Source of the DNA: CAYPEL01 sp036479985 | GTDB taxonomy: Bacteria > Pseudomonadota > Gammaproteobacteria > DSM-19610 | Assembly (NCBI GenBank): GCA_965224815.1 | Contig: CBDDAF010000003.1 | Coordinates: forward strand, 868,001-932,000 | DNA: 64,000 nt | Direction of reading: 5' to 3' | Shown: positions 34,575-43,849 of the stretch, in pieces | How positions within the stretch are numbered: the stretch's first letter is position 1 | Layout of the letters: each line of letters opens with the position of its first letter | Made by a program: the position numbers and the translations under genes | The notes under the pieces: generated by a model | What the model was told of the DNA's origin: nothing | Seen by the model: the letters and a program-made list of their open reading frames with translations, nothing else | Database searches by the model: none

Positions 34575-35231
34575 GTGTCTAAAACTATTCGCGCTGTACT
34601 GTTCGACCTCGATGGTACGCTTCTAGATACCGCACCGGATCTTGCCAATGCATTGAACTATGTTCTGGAACAAAACGGGCGCACACCACTGCCTTATGAA
34701 ACCATTCGTCAGGTCGTCTCCCACGGTGGCCGGGCATTAATAGAACTGGGTTTTGGAACGGAATCTGAAGTAGCGGAATTCGAACAACTACGACTGCAAT
34801 TACTCGACTATTACAAGGCAAACATTTGCACTCAGACGCAATTGTTTCCCGGCATGTCTGAAATTTTAGACACCCTTGAAAAACGCGGCACAGCCTGGGG
34901 CATTGTTACCAATAAACCCGGTTGGTTAACTGATCCGCTACTACTTAAAACGCAACTACTGAATAAAGCTGGTTGCGTGGTATCCGGCGATACGCTAGCC
35001 GAATGCAAACCTCACCCCGCCCCTTTACTACATGCCAGTACGCTACTGGGTATCGATCCACAAGACTGCCTCTATGTAGGTGATGCGCAACGTGATATCG
35101 AAGCAGGCCGTAATGCGGGCATGAAAACACTGGCCGCGTTATTTGGTTACCTGCTGGAAAATGACCAGCCAGAAACCTGGGGTGCAGATGCATTGATTCA
35201 AACACCGGCAGAAATTCTGAACTGGCTATAA
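34575..35231 (+). CDS. mupP: HAD phosphatase, MupP/Gph type (N-acetylmuramate 6-phosphate or phosphoglycolate phosphatase)
   Basis: 218 residues, starting with GTG after AGAGG. HAD motif I is VLFDLDGTLLDTAPDLANAL, motif II lies near GIVTNKPGW, motif III in ECKPHPAPLL (Lys), and motif IV in LYVGDAQRDIEAGRNAGM. It belongs to the Gph/MupP group; VVSHGGRALIELGFG is more like MupP than classic Gph. In Pseudomonas the gene between ubiG and yciK is mupP, which dephosphorylates MurNAc-6-P in peptidoglycan recycling. The same order here (with rmuC and another gene inserted before yciK) supports that. Phosphoglycolate phosphatase activity is the alternative. Confidence 0.8.
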   Translation: MSKTIRAVLFDLDGTLLDTAPDLANALNYVLEQNGRTPLPYETIRQVVSHGGRALIELGFGTESEVAEFEQLRLQLLDYYKANICTQTQLFPGMSEILDTLEKRGTAWGIVTNKPGWLTDPLLLKTQLLNKAGCVVSGDTLAECKPHPAPLLHASTLLGIDPQDCLYVGDAQRDIEAGRNAGMKTLAALFGYLLENDQPETWGADALIQTPAEILNWL

Positions 35232-35256
35232 TCAATTTTGTAAACGTTACCCCACT

Positions 35257-35317
35257 GTAGGAGCGGCTTCAGCCGCGATGGGTTTACATCGTCCATCGCG
35301 GCTGAAGCCGCTCCTAC
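35257..35317. repeat. REP-like palindrome, family A, copy 3
   Basis: Intact arms around the short loop GGGTTTACATCGTCC. Between mupP and rmuC. Confidence 0.95.
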
Positions 35318-35400
35318 AAGCTTTCACAATTAAATTGATTCCTTAAGTGACACCCTGATCACGCTGCGTTATTCCTACCTGTAGCGTATGATGTCTGGCC

Positions 35401-36684
35401 ATGATCATCCCCGAATACATCATCGCGATTCTGATTGCGCTACTGGCTGGATTAGCAGGCTATTTCTGGTCACATCTACGCGATCAGCACATCATTACTC
35501 GTCTGCACGAAGACAAGGCACGTTTACAGGCTCAGCTTGATGGCGAACGCCTGGCCGCCATGGCAAAGCTTCGCAGCTACGAGCAAGCACGTGAACATTT
35601 CCAGCAAACTTTTAAGGCGCTGGCCGGTGACGCGCTTAAAAGTAACAGCAGTGAATTCCTGAAACTGGCCGAAGCCAATCTCAAACAATTTCAGACCCAC
35701 GCTGAAGGCGATCTCAGTCAACGTCAAAAAGCAGTTGAAGGCCTGGTTAAACCTATTCAGCAAGCACTGGAAAAAAATGAAAAACAGGTACGGGAGATGG
35801 AACGCGAACGTCAACAGGCGTTTGGCTCTCTCAGTCAACACATGAAAACCATGACCGAATCTCACCACTTATTACAGGGTGAAACCCGTAATCTGGTGCA
35901 AGCTTTACGTCGACCCGAAGTACGTGGTCAGTGGGGTGAGTTAACCTTAAAACGCCTGGTTGAACTAGCCGGAATGGCTGAACACTGTGATTTTTATCAA
36001 CAGGAAAGCATTCAAACTGATGAAGGATTATTACGGCCAGACATGATTGTGCGCATGTCAGATGACCGTGAAATCGTTATCGATGCAAAAACTTCACTGG
36101 ATGCCTACCTGTCTGCTATCGAAGCAAAAGATGACCAGCAGCGTAATCAGCACCTGGAACGCCACGCCAGGAAAGTACGTGAACGCGTGCGTGAACTTGC
36201 CTCCAAAAATTACTGGCAACAATTTCCGAAATCCCCCGAATTCGTGGTGCTGTTTATTCCCGGAGACCAGTTCCTGAGCAGCGCCCTGGAAACTGACCCG
36301 GACATTCTTGAAGATGCCATGGCTGATAAAGTCATTCTCGCCACGCCAACCAGTCTGGTTGCTTTACTGCGAACACTGGCCTACGGCTGGCGGCAAAAGG
36401 TGTTAGCCGAAAATGCCGAACAAATTCGTAAAATCGGTGAAGATTTTTACGACCGGTTAATCAAATTTTCAGATCACCTTGCTAAAGTTGGCCGTAGTCT
36501 TAATAGCAGCGTTGAATCCTATAACAAAGCGGTCGGTTCATTTGATTCACGCGTCCTGCCCGGCGTACGCCGCTTCACCGAACTGGGTATCCGTTCAAAA
36601 AAAGAACTGGAAGAATTATCCCAGGTTGAGCGTTTACCGCGGTCCGTTGAATCAGTACAGTCGACTCAACAGAAAGAGTCGTAA
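35401..36684 (+). CDS. rmuC: DNA recombination protein RmuC
   Basis: 427 residues. A single N-terminal membrane anchor (IIAILIALLAGLAGYFW) is followed by a long coiled coil (about residues 30-160, rich in Gln, Glu, Lys, Leu), then the RmuC domain: RRPEVRGQWGELTLKRLVELAGM, RPDMIVRMSDDREIVIDAKTSLDAY, SPEFVVLFIPGDQFL and LATPTSLVALLRTLAYGWRQ. The DxxV...DAKxSL pattern is nuclease-like (PD-(D/E)xK-related). RmuC limits inversions at short inverted repeats, notable in a genome this rich in palindromes. Flanked on both sides by family A repeats. Confidence 0.95.
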   Translation: MIIPEYIIAILIALLAGLAGYFWSHLRDQHIITRLHEDKARLQAQLDGERLAAMAKLRSYEQAREHFQQTFKALAGDALKSNSSEFLKLAEANLKQFQTHAEGDLSQRQKAVEGLVKPIQQALEKNEKQVREMERERQQAFGSLSQHMKTMTESHHLLQGETRNLVQALRRPEVRGQWGELTLKRLVELAGMAEHCDFYQQESIQTDEGLLRPDMIVRMSDDREIVIDAKTSLDAYLSAIEAKDDQQRNQHLERHARKVRERVRELASKNYWQQFPKSPEFVVLFIPGDQFLSSALETDPDILEDAMADKVILATPTSLVALLRTLAYGWRQKVLAENAEQIRKIGEDFYDRLIKFSDHLAKVGRSLNSSVESYNKAVGSFDSRVLPGVRRFTELGIRSKKELEELSQVERLPRSVESVQSTQQKES

Positions 36685-36726
36685 TATCCTGTTCATGTAA
36701 TTTGCAATTTTGAACAATACAATTCT

Positions 36727-36787
36727 GTAGGAGCGGCTTTAGCCGCGATGGGGCTGCGGTGTCCATCGCGGCTAAAGCCGCTCCTAC
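36727..36787. repeat. REP-like palindrome, family A, copy 4
   Basis: A variant with GGCTTTAGCC and GGCTAAAGCC in compensating positions of the two arms. The right flank 36791-36815 is the reverse complement of the flank seen left of copies 10 and 13, i.e. the whole unit is inverted here. Confidence 0.95.
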
Positions 36788-36829
36788 AATTCTCGCTAAT
36801 TAATCAGAGGCTCCCTAAAACCATGCATC

Positions 36830-37678
36830 ATGACGCCTGAGCAGTATTGCCGGAATAAAGTGCTTACCACAGGCTCTAGTCTTTACTATAGCCTGCTGTA
36901 CTTACCTGATGACAAAAAAGCTGCCGTCACTGCAATCCACGCATTTTGTCGTGAGGCTAGCGAAGTCATTACTGCCTCCGACCCCGCCATCGCACATTCG
37001 AAACTGAGTTGGTGGCGTAGTGAAATTGACCGCTGTTTTAACGAACAAGCACAACACCCTGTCAGTAAAGCACTACAAACACCTCTGCAAAGCTGGAACC
37101 TGCCGCAAGAATATTTTCATGAAATTCTTGATGGCGTACAGATGGATCTGGAGCAGCATCAATATCAAACTTTCAATGAGCTTGGGCTGTATTGTTACCG
37201 ACTGTCAGGTACAACAGGTTTATTAACTGCAGAAATTTACGGCTACCAGCATCGCGACACACTCAAATATGCTCAAACGCTAGGCACAGCTTTTAAACTA
37301 ACGCACATACTGCGAAATACTCCCCGTGATTCACAACACGGACACTTATATATTCCCACTGAAACGCTGCAAAAGTTTGATGTCACTACTAATGAGTTGC
37401 TGCAGAATACAACGCCTGAAAAACTACAGGCATTGTTTGAATATTTGACTCAGCAGGCTAGCAAATATTATCACCAGGCTTTTGAACTTCTTCCCAACCA
37501 TGACCGCTATTCACAAACACCTGGCTTGATTCAGGCAGCTATCAATCTGGCATTATTATCTGAAATCAGGAAGGATAATTCCCGCATCCTGAATCAACGT
37601 GTCAGCCTGACGCCCGTAAGAAAGCTCTGGATCGCCTGGAAAACAAACCGCCGGGAGAAACGAAAACACAGGGCATAA
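36830..37678 (+). CDS. Squalene/phytoene synthase family protein with altered active site
   Basis: 282 residues, all-alpha. TGSSLYYSLLYLPDDKKAAVTAIHAFCREASEVI corresponds to the first substrate-binding region, where catalytic members have Asp-rich DxxxD (e.g. REVDDVVDE); here the Asp residues are replaced (CREASEVI). The second region, FKLTHILRNTPRDSQHGHLYIP, matches LTNILRDVxEDxxxGRxYLP but the first Asp is Asn. The fold is clear, yet condensation of prenyl diphosphates is doubtful. It may be a non-catalytic relative (compare the NDUFAF6-type proteins). Neighbours rmuC and yciK give no functional hint. Start: the ATG at 36822 runs into a stop after five codons, so the ATG at 36830 is used. 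Confidence 0.8.
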   Translation: MTPEQYCRNKVLTTGSSLYYSLLYLPDDKKAAVTAIHAFCREASEVITASDPAIAHSKLSWWRSEIDRCFNEQAQHPVSKALQTPLQSWNLPQEYFHEILDGVQMDLEQHQYQTFNELGLYCYRLSGTTGLLTAEIYGYQHRDTLKYAQTLGTAFKLTHILRNTPRDSQHGHLYIPTETLQKFDVTTNELLQNTTPEKLQALFEYLTQQASKYYHQAFELLPNHDRYSQTPGLIQAAINLALLSEIRKDNSRILNQRVSLTPVRKLWIAWKTNRREKRKHRA

Positions 37679-37703
37679 TTTGCCAGCGTGATAAACTACC
37701 CGC

Positions 37704-38465
37704 ATGCAAATTCCATCTGACTGGCAACCTGCCTCCGACTGTCTAAAAGACCGCGTTATCCTGATCACCGGCGCTGCCAATGGCATCGGTGCAGCTTGCG
37801 CAAAATCCTGCGCTGAATATGGCGCGACCGTCATACTGCTTGATCTGAATATTCACGCGTTGGAAAAAGTCTACGATGAAATAGAACAGGCGGGTCACCC
37901 ACAACCGGCTATTTACCCACTCAATCTGGAAGGCGCTGCTGAAAAAGATTACCAGGATCTTGCGGACACCATTCTAAGAGAGTTTGGCCGACTGGATGGC
38001 CTGGTAAATAATGCCGCCATGCTAGGCGCACTGATTCCACTGGCACATTTTGAAACCGAACTTTGGCAACGCATTATGCAAGTCAATCTTAATGCGCCTT
38101 TCATACTGACACGCTCATGCCTAAATATAATGATGCAAAGTAACGATGCATCAATTGTATTTAGTTCCGATAGCGTCGGCCGCAAAGGACGCGCCTACTG
38201 GGGCGCCTATGGTGCCAGTAAAGCAGGTCTGGAATGTTTGATGCAAACTTTGGCCGATGAACTTGAAACCAATACAAATATTCGTGTTAACAGTATTGAC
38301 CCTGGCCCGGTTGCAACCCAAATGCGCAGCCTGGCCTATCCGGGCGAGAACCCTACTCAAATAGCAAATGCGAATGATGTTGTTTTACCGTATTTATATT
38401 TGCTGTGTGAGGATAGCCAGGGTACGTCAGGACAACAATTTAGTATTCAGGGTACTTCGGATTAA
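37704..38465 (+). CDS. yciK: YciK family short-chain dehydrogenase
   Basis: 253 residues. DRVILITGAANGIGAACAKSCAEYG is the TGxxxGIG cofactor site, LDGLVNNAAMLGALIPL the NNAG-like motif, VFSSDSVGRKGRAYWGAYGASKAGLECL the catalytic Ser and Tyr-x3-Lys, and NSIDPGPVATQMRSLAYPGENP is characteristic of YciK oxidoreductases. Substrate unknown. In Pseudomonas the orthologue follows mupP. Starts 26 bases after the squalene-synthase-like gene, so probably one mRNA. Confidence 0.93.
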   Translation: MQIPSDWQPASDCLKDRVILITGAANGIGAACAKSCAEYGATVILLDLNIHALEKVYDEIEQAGHPQPAIYPLNLEGAAEKDYQDLADTILREFGRLDGLVNNAAMLGALIPLAHFETELWQRIMQVNLNAPFILTRSCLNIMMQSNDASIVFSSDSVGRKGRAYWGAYGASKAGLECLMQTLADELETNTNIRVNSIDPGPVATQMRSLAYPGENPTQIANANDVVLPYLYLLCEDSQGTSGQQFSIQGTSD

Positions 38466-38478
38466 TTCATTTTAACCT

Positions 38479-38541
38479 GTAGGAGCTGCCTCAGCCGCGA
38501 TGGTCGGCATACTTCCATTTCGCGGCTGAAGCCGCTCCTAC
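38479..38541. repeat. REP-like palindrome, family A, copy 5
   Basis: The left arm has two substitutions (GAGCTGCCTCAGCC), the right arm is consensus. Lies between the convergent yciK and ABC-F genes, where it could act as a bidirectional terminator-like structure. Confidence 0.9.
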
Positions 38542-38574
38542 GATAATTTCAAGTAATATATTGGCTGGCTCGAT

Positions 38575-40473
38575 TCACACCGCCTGTAGTTGTTCAAGTT
38601 GCTCATGCACCTCAAGCCAGTCTGTTTCGAGATCAGCGTGCTGTTTATCCAACGCTGCTTTTTCTGCCAACAACGTTTTTAATTGTTGTTTATTATCTTC
38701 AGTGTAAAGCGTGGAATCGGCTAGATGATGTTCTAGCTCTTTGCTGCGTGCTTGCAGTTTTTCCATAGCCTTTTCTATCTTGGTTATTATTTTACGCAAC
38801 GGTTGTTGCTGTTTTCTCAGTTCTGCCTCTTGTCGCTTTTTTTGTTTTTTTGCCGTAGCATTTTTTCCACTATTGGCAAAATCCGGATTTGCTTTTTCCT
38901 GCCTGGCCTGTGCTACTAGCCATTGTGGGTACTCGTCCAGACTGTCCTGAAATTCATCTGCACAACCATCATGCACAAGAATCAATTGGTCACAGGTAAT
39001 CCGTAACAAATGGCGATCGTGTGATACCAACACGATAGCACCTGGAAAATCCTGTAATGCAAGTGCCAAAGCCTGGCGCATTTCAAGATCGAGATGGTTA
39101 GTGGGCTCATCCAGCAACAACAGATTGGGTTTTTGATACACCAACATGGCCAATACCAGACGGGATTTTTCACCACCGGAAAAAGGCTCAACTATCGCCA
39201 GCGCCTGGTCATTGGAAAAACCGAAACTGCCCAGAAAGTTACGCAGCTCTGGTTCCCGTGCGGTTGGATCAAGTTGTTTCAAATGATCCAACGGGGAATG
39301 ATGCGGCTGTAACTGTTCAATTTGATGCTGGGCAAAATAGCCAATGGCAAGATCCTTTGCGGGTAAACGCTCTCCTTGTTTAACAGACAGTTCTCCTGCC
39401 AGCACCTTAATCAGGGTTGATTTACCCGCCCCATTACGCCCAAGCAACCCTATTCGGTCGCCTGCAGTCAAATCCAGATTCAATCCGGAAAGAATGGTTA
39501 CCTCATCATAGCCCGCAGAAATATCTTTTAATTGTAATAAAGGTGTGGGGACTTTATTTGGCTGCCGAAATACAAAATTAAACGGTGAGTCAACGTGTGC
39601 CGGTACAATTTTCTCCATGCGTTCTAACGCTTTTAACCGGCTTTGTGCTTGCTTTGCTTTAGAGGCTTTGGCCCGGAAACGATCCACATACGATCGAATA
39701 TGCTCAATTTCGTTTTGCTGTTTTACGTACGCTGCCTGTTGGTTAGCCAGTCGCTCGGCACGGACTCGTTCAAACGCCGTATAGTTTCCGGTATAGAGCG
39801 TGATGCGCTGCTGTTCTATTTGAGAAATATGCGTGGTCACTCGGTCTAGAAAATCGCGGTCATGTGAAATCAGCAACATGCTTCCCGGATAACTGCATAA
39901 CCAGCTTTCTAGCCAGATGACCGCATCCAGATCGAGGTGATTGGTTGGTTCATCCAGTAATAACAAATCGGATTTGCACATGAGCGCCTGCGCAAGATTC
40001 AAGCGCATACGCCAACCGCCTGAAAATTCATTCACCGCACGGTTTTCATCACCCGGCCTGAAACCCAGACCATTGAGCAATTGACCCGCTCTGCTGCGGG
40101 CAGAATAACCCCCTATGGTTTCATACTGTCCATGTAGTACTGCAAGCTGTTCACCCTGGTTTTGCACTTCGGCTTGACTGATCGCGGACTCAAGCTTGCG
40201 CAATGCAGTATCTCCATCCAGCACGAAGTCAATTGCTTTGTCTTCCCGGGTCGACATAGCCTGTGCAACATGTGCAATCACCCAATCTTTGGGCAGCTGG
40301 AAATCGCCTTGATCTGCATGTAATTCACCGAGCACCAAGGCCAGCAAGCTGGATTTTCCACAGCCGTTAGCACCAGTTAGTCCAACTTTCTGGCCAGGGT
40401 GTACTTGAAAAGTGGCTTGTTCAAACAGTAACCGAGGGCCACGCCTGACGGCTAAATCATTAAATTGCAACAT
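38575..40473 (-). CDS. yheS: ABC-F ATPase, YheS-like
   Basis: 632 residues from the ATG at 40473 (MLQFNDLAVRRGPRLLFEQ); the TTG at 40503 is less likely. Two ATP-binding domains without membrane parts. Walker A are GLTGANGCGKSSLLA and GLLGRNGAGKSTLIK, signature motifs EFSGGWRMRLNLAQAL and PFSGGEKSRLVLAML, Walker B LLLLDEPTNHLD twice. The inter-domain linker has the P-site tRNA-interaction region, and the C-terminal coiled coil (KKQKKRQEAELRKQQQPLRK) is typical of YheS. ABC-F proteins act on the ribosomal E site. Not an antibiotic-resistance type by features seen. Confidence 0.93.
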   Translation of the reverse strand: MLQFNDLAVRRGPRLLFEQATFQVHPGQKVGLTGANGCGKSSLLALVLGELHADQGDFQLPKDWVIAHVAQAMSTREDKAIDFVLDGDTALRKLESAISQAEVQNQGEQLAVLHGQYETIGGYSARSRAGQLLNGLGFRPGDENRAVNEFSGGWRMRLNLAQALMCKSDLLLLDEPTNHLDLDAVIWLESWLCSYPGSMLLISHDRDFLDRVTTHISQIEQQRITLYTGNYTAFERVRAERLANQQAAYVKQQNEIEHIRSYVDRFRAKASKAKQAQSRLKALERMEKIVPAHVDSPFNFVFRQPNKVPTPLLQLKDISAGYDEVTILSGLNLDLTAGDRIGLLGRNGAGKSTLIKVLAGELSVKQGERLPAKDLAIGYFAQHQIEQLQPHHSPLDHLKQLDPTAREPELRNFLGSFGFSNDQALAIVEPFSGGEKSRLVLAMLVYQKPNLLLLDEPTNHLDLEMRQALALALQDFPGAIVLVSHDRHLLRITCDQLILVHDGCADEFQDSLDEYPQWLVAQARQEKANPDFANSGKNATAKKQKKRQEAELRKQQQPLRKIITKIEKAMEKLQARSKELEHHLADSTLYTEDNKQQLKTLLAEKAALDKQHADLETDWLEVHEQLEQLQAV

Positions 40474-40547
40474 GGGGGGATTGTAACCTGTCCAGTCTGT
40501 CAACGGGCCGATGCAGGTACATTAAGGAAGTCAGATTTATAGATTCT

Positions 40548-40610
40548 GTAGGAGCGGCTTCAGCCGCGATGAATTCTGCATCGCCCCATCGCGGCTGAAG
40601 CCGCTCCTAC
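40548..40610. repeat. REP-like palindrome, family A, copy 6
   Basis: Consensus arms with the loop GAATTCTGCATCGCCC. Right flank GAATTAATCGGAG belongs to the extended unit. Between the ABC-F and thioredoxin-like genes. Confidence 0.95.
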
Positions 40611-40643
40611 AAGTACGCATGAATTAATCGGAGTTAACCTTCA

Positions 40644-41702
40644 CTACTTCATGATGTCTACGTGAATACCCTGGGCTTCAAACGCATCCGCACGCGCTTG
40701 TATATAACGTTGGAAGTTTGGTTGCTCAAGATAGGTTGAGGACAAAACATAATCCAGTGCCGATTGGGTATGAAAAGCTTTCAAGTAAGCCTCAGTCCTG
40801 AAGACTTCCTTACCCGTCTTGTCAAACATAACCAGGGTCGGTGTATATTGTACCTTGAGTTTTTCAGCCCACGCTGCCGCTGTAGTCTGTGCACCATCCG
40901 GTGTTTCAAGTGCTGTATCTGACCAGATATCCAGTAACACTACATCAAATTGCGATAGTAAATCACGGCTTTCTTTACGCTTTAGAATATCAAGATGTAA
41001 TTCATCACACTCTGAACAATCTTTTTGCTCAAACATGACCACCAGCGGTTTTGTGTTTTGTCTTGAAGCAAGTTGATACGGTTGCGCTAAATAATCATCC
41101 TGCTGGTGTAACACACCTGTGGTAGCAGGTGGTGAATGACTTGCCCAATAATCACGAAAGTTGGTTTCCTTTTCCTTTTGTTGTCCAACGTAGTCGATTA
41201 TGGCTTCGAATTTTTGGGGTGAATAATAACCGTTTAATCGCATGACGACCTGACCCGCGTCATCAAACATCAACATGGTTGGGGTAAACATGACTTTAAG
41301 TGCTTCGGCAAACTGCTTCTCGGTTGTCGCCTCACCCATCAAATCATTAACCTCGCTATCTCCCCACAGATTAATCGCAACCACATCAAAGTATTTCTGC
41401 GTCTTTGTGGCTATGTCGCGCTGACTAAAATTCACATCCAGCAGTTTTTGACAATAAGGGCAACCGTCCTGATAAAAATACAATAACAATCTTCGATCTG
41501 CCTCTGTGGCTTCTTGCAAATCTTCCCGTATATCCAGAAACGACTGCTTAAACCAGTCCGGTTTTTCCTGGTGACCAGGATTAACCAGTCCTGCTTCCAG
41601 ATTTTCAACAGCTTGTGCTGATTCTGATTGCGTCGCCGTATCACAGGCCAGCAGTAACAGCATACAAACACTGATCAACACACTTTTTAGAACAGTCATC
41701 AT
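40644..41702 (-). CDS. Tandem thioredoxin-fold lipoprotein
   Basis: 352 residues. A lipoprotein signal (VLISVCMLLLLAC, lipid-modified Cys20) is followed by two thioredoxin-like domains. The first, about residues 65-175, has LLYFYQDGCPYCQKLL with C81-x2-C84 and cis-Pro in VMFTPTMLMFDDAG. The second, about residues 215-335, has VVMFEQKDCSECDELHLDI with C229-x2-C232 and VQYTPTLVMFDKTG. The repeats share the pattern LDIWSD/NLWGDSE followed by EALKV, so they are an internal duplication of a SoxW/DsbA-unlike 'thioredoxin_2' domain. Likely a periplasmic, membrane-anchored reductase or redox relay. Partner unknown; no electron donor nearby. Confidence 0.85.
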   Translation of the reverse strand: MMTVLKSVLISVCMLLLLACDTATQSESAQAVENLEAGLVNPGHQEKPDWFKQSFLDIREDLQEATEADRRLLLYFYQDGCPYCQKLLDVNFSQRDIATKTQKYFDVVAINLWGDSEVNDLMGEATTEKQFAEALKVMFTPTMLMFDDAGQVVMRLNGYYSPQKFEAIIDYVGQQKEKETNFRDYWASHSPPATTGVLHQQDDYLAQPYQLASRQNTKPLVVMFEQKDCSECDELHLDILKRKESRDLLSQFDVVLLDIWSDTALETPDGAQTTAAAWAEKLKVQYTPTLVMFDKTGKEVFRTEAYLKAFHTQSALDYVLSSTYLEQPNFQRYIQARADAFEAQGIHVDIMK

Positions 41703-42066
41703 GGTTCAGTCTCCTGCTACGTGGTTATCTGAATATACAGCTGAGCTCTGATTAATAAGTGGAGCCCTGTAGGATTGGCTTCAGCCACGATGAACACCGT
41801 GAGACCCCATCGCGGCTGAAGCTGCTCCTACAATATATATAGGAGCAATGACAAGATGCATGAATTAATCAACAGATTCAACAACAAAACAATGGCATAT
41901 AGACGGCAATTCATTGCCTATACCTACGTCAGAGTTCTGACACCCTCTAAATATACAATATGCGGATTATTGTATCTTACTGTTTTAATTAATAATTATT
42001 GATATCATCATTAGCTGGCATGTTTATCGCATATTCCAGGACAAATGTTCACATAAACGTGCCGCC
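41703..42066. other. Gene-free region upstream of the GGDEF gene
   Basis: Holds family A copy 7 (41769-41831) and then 235 AT-rich bases that include the divergent promoters of the lipoprotein and GGDEF genes. I see no clear -35/-10 pair and no RNA gene. Confidence 0.5.
41769..41831. repeat. REP-like palindrome, family A, copy 7 (degenerate)
   Basis: The left arm reads GTAGGATTGGCTTCAGCCAC and the right arm has GAAGCTGCTCCTAC, several mismatches from consensus. The left flank CTCTGATTAATAAG is the extended unit. Confidence 0.85.
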
Positions 42067-42996
42067 ATGAATAAGTCAGTGCAAAACATAGTCAGTAAAA
42101 AACCAAATCCGATCCTTTCCGGTAACGGACATCCGTTCATGCCGGATGATGTTTTTGGTGATAAAACTCTGCAACTTATCCAGACACTGCAAACCACGCT
42201 GGATCTGGAGCGGTTGATCACTCTGTTTAGTGAACAACTCAGCTCGCTGGTACCCCACGATGGTTTGAGATACATCAACAGTGACCTGGGACTCGATCAT
42301 AAATTTGGTCGACAGGCTCGGCATAGCTGTACCTATAACTTACCTTTAGGTGATGAACCTCTGGGGAAGATTGCCTTGCGCCGCGCCACTATGTTTTCAG
42401 AAGCAGAGCAGGCAACCATTGAACACCTGTTGTGTACTTTGCTTTATCCATTGCGCAATGCCCTGCTGTATAACGATGCTTTGCAAATGGCGCAGAAAGA
42501 TCCGTTGACGGGAATCTGTAATCGTTCCGCACTGGATGACATGCTAAAACGCGAACTGAGTCATGCAGGCAGGCATCAATCAAGTTGCGCACTAATTATG
42601 CTCGATATTGATCATTTCAAAAAAGTGAATGATCAATATGGCCATATCATCGGTGACTGTGCACTCAAGGTGGTTACCAATACGGCTGCCCGTTGTATTC
42701 GTGACGGTGATTTGCTGTTCAGATACGGTGGTGAAGAGTTTGTGGTGCTGATGCGCGAAACCGGGTTAGAAGGTGCACGTCTGCTAGCAGAACGCATACG
42801 CGCCAATATAGAAAAGACGCCTTGTCACTGTTCTGGTATTGATATAAAAATGACGATCAGTGCTGGTGTCAGCGCCTATGAAACCGGAGACAGTCCGTTA
42901 ACATTGTTCGCCCGTGCTGATGAAGCTATGTATATTGCTAAAGATAATGGCCGCAATCAGACACAGGTTTTGACGCGCGACGACCATCAAAAATAG
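42067..42996 (+). CDS. Diguanylate cyclase (GAF-like N-terminus, GGDEF domain)
   Basis: 309 residues. Residues 35-140 are a GAF-like sensor region (LQTTLDLERLITLFSEQLSSLV start, typical of GAF-GGDEF proteins). The GGDEF domain begins AQKDPLTGICNRSALDDML and has LIMLDIDHFKKVNDQYGH, the active-site GGEEF at 221-225, and AEQ-type helices to the end. An RxxD inhibitory site (R212-D215) lies five residues before GGEEF, so product inhibition by c-di-GMP is predicted. It makes c-di-GMP in the cytosol, which in this neighbourhood might regulate polysaccharide or surface proteins. Monocistronic, flanked by repeats 7 and 8. Confidence 0.93.
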   Translation: MNKSVQNIVSKKPNPILSGNGHPFMPDDVFGDKTLQLIQTLQTTLDLERLITLFSEQLSSLVPHDGLRYINSDLGLDHKFGRQARHSCTYNLPLGDEPLGKIALRRATMFSEAEQATIEHLLCTLLYPLRNALLYNDALQMAQKDPLTGICNRSALDDMLKRELSHAGRHQSSCALIMLDIDHFKKVNDQYGHIIGDCALKVVTNTAARCIRDGDLLFRYGGEEFVVLMRETGLEGARLLAERIRANIEKTPCHCSGIDIKMTISAGVSAYETGDSPLTLFARADEAMYIAKDNGRNQTQVLTRDDHQK

Positions 42997-43025
42997 CCCC
43001 AAACGCCAGATAATCTGCAAAACCT

Positions 43026-43087
43026 GTAGGAGCGGCTTCAGCCGCGAAAGGTCAGAATGCAACCATCGCGGCTGAAGCCGCTCCTAC
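43026..43087. repeat. REP-like palindrome, family A, copy 8
   Basis: Consensus arms with one change near the loop (GCCGCGAAAGG). Sits between the convergent GGDEF and FMN reductase genes. Confidence 0.95.
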
Positions 43088-43103
43088 AGGTTTTATCCTG
43101 AAT

Positions 43104-43718
43104 CTACATCCCGTTTTTATAAATGCCAAGATCAGTGACACCGCTGACTCTGACCTGTTTTAACGCCGTTGCGTAACCACCAAGAATCTTTAACGCATAA
43201 ACAATTCGACTGCGAAAATAATCATCTGCCTCCGGGTTATTTTTGCTCGCGTCATCGTTAAGAACAGACTCAACGTTACGCACAATAATTTGTTCCGGGA
43301 TATAACAAATCCGATTGTTTTTGTAACTGCTCATACGCAGCTCAGCGATGGGAAATGCACCGCCATCACCCGATGACACAGCGACAATCAACGCTGGCTT
43401 ATGTGCCAACTCACCTTTTCCCCACATCTGGAAAAAGTTTTTAAGTACTGCGGGTACCTGGCCATGCCATTCAGGCACCACAACCACAAAGCCGTCACTC
43501 GCCTGCAACTGTTCTGATACTGGTGTCAGGTGCTTTTTCCACTCTGGATCACCTGACCAGATATTCTCGTCCCACAAGGGCATCGGATTATCGGTGAGTG
43601 CGTATAACCAGGCCTCTTCACAGATTTTTTCATCGGTTAGTGCGGTTTCAATAAACCGGGAAACTTTTAAACTCTGTGCTTGCTTGCGGCTACTTCCGCA
43701 GATGATGGAAATCTTCAT
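43104..43718 (-). CDS. NADPH-dependent FMN reductase family flavoprotein
   Basis: 204 residues, flavodoxin-like fold. MKISIICGSSRKQAQSLKVSRFI is the FMN phosphate loop (GSxRxxSxS type), and VVVVPEWHGQVPAVLKNFFQMWG the FMN isoalloxazine-binding loop (PEYxGxxPxxLKNxxD-like). ALIVAVSSGDGGAFPIAELR is the third FMN contact. Members reduce FMN, quinones, azo compounds or chromate with NAD(P)H. Nothing nearby fixes the substrate. Transcribed toward the GGDEF gene, with repeat 9 upstream. Confidence 0.85.
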   Translation of the reverse strand: MKISIICGSSRKQAQSLKVSRFIETALTDEKICEEAWLYALTDNPMPLWDENIWSGDPEWKKHLTPVSEQLQASDGFVVVVPEWHGQVPAVLKNFFQMWGKGELAHKPALIVAVSSGDGGAFPIAELRMSSYKNNRICYIPEQIIVRNVESVLNDDASKNNPEADDYFRSRIVYALKILGGYATALKQVRVSGVTDLGIYKNGM

Positions 43719-43751
43719 GTTTTATTAATCCTGATTAAATAATGAGAACCT

Positions 43752-43830
43752 GTAGGAGCGGCTTCAGCCGCGATGGTCGCTACGATAAACATTATCACCA
43801 TAATCCCATCGCGACTGAAGCCGCTCCTAC
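43752..43830. repeat. REP-like palindrome, family A, copy 9
   Basis: Longest loop of the set, 79 bases overall, with one arm mismatch (GCGACTGAAGCC). Between the FMN reductase and the M48 protease genes. Confidence 0.9.
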
Positions 43831-43849
43831 AGTATTTGTACATTCGCAT

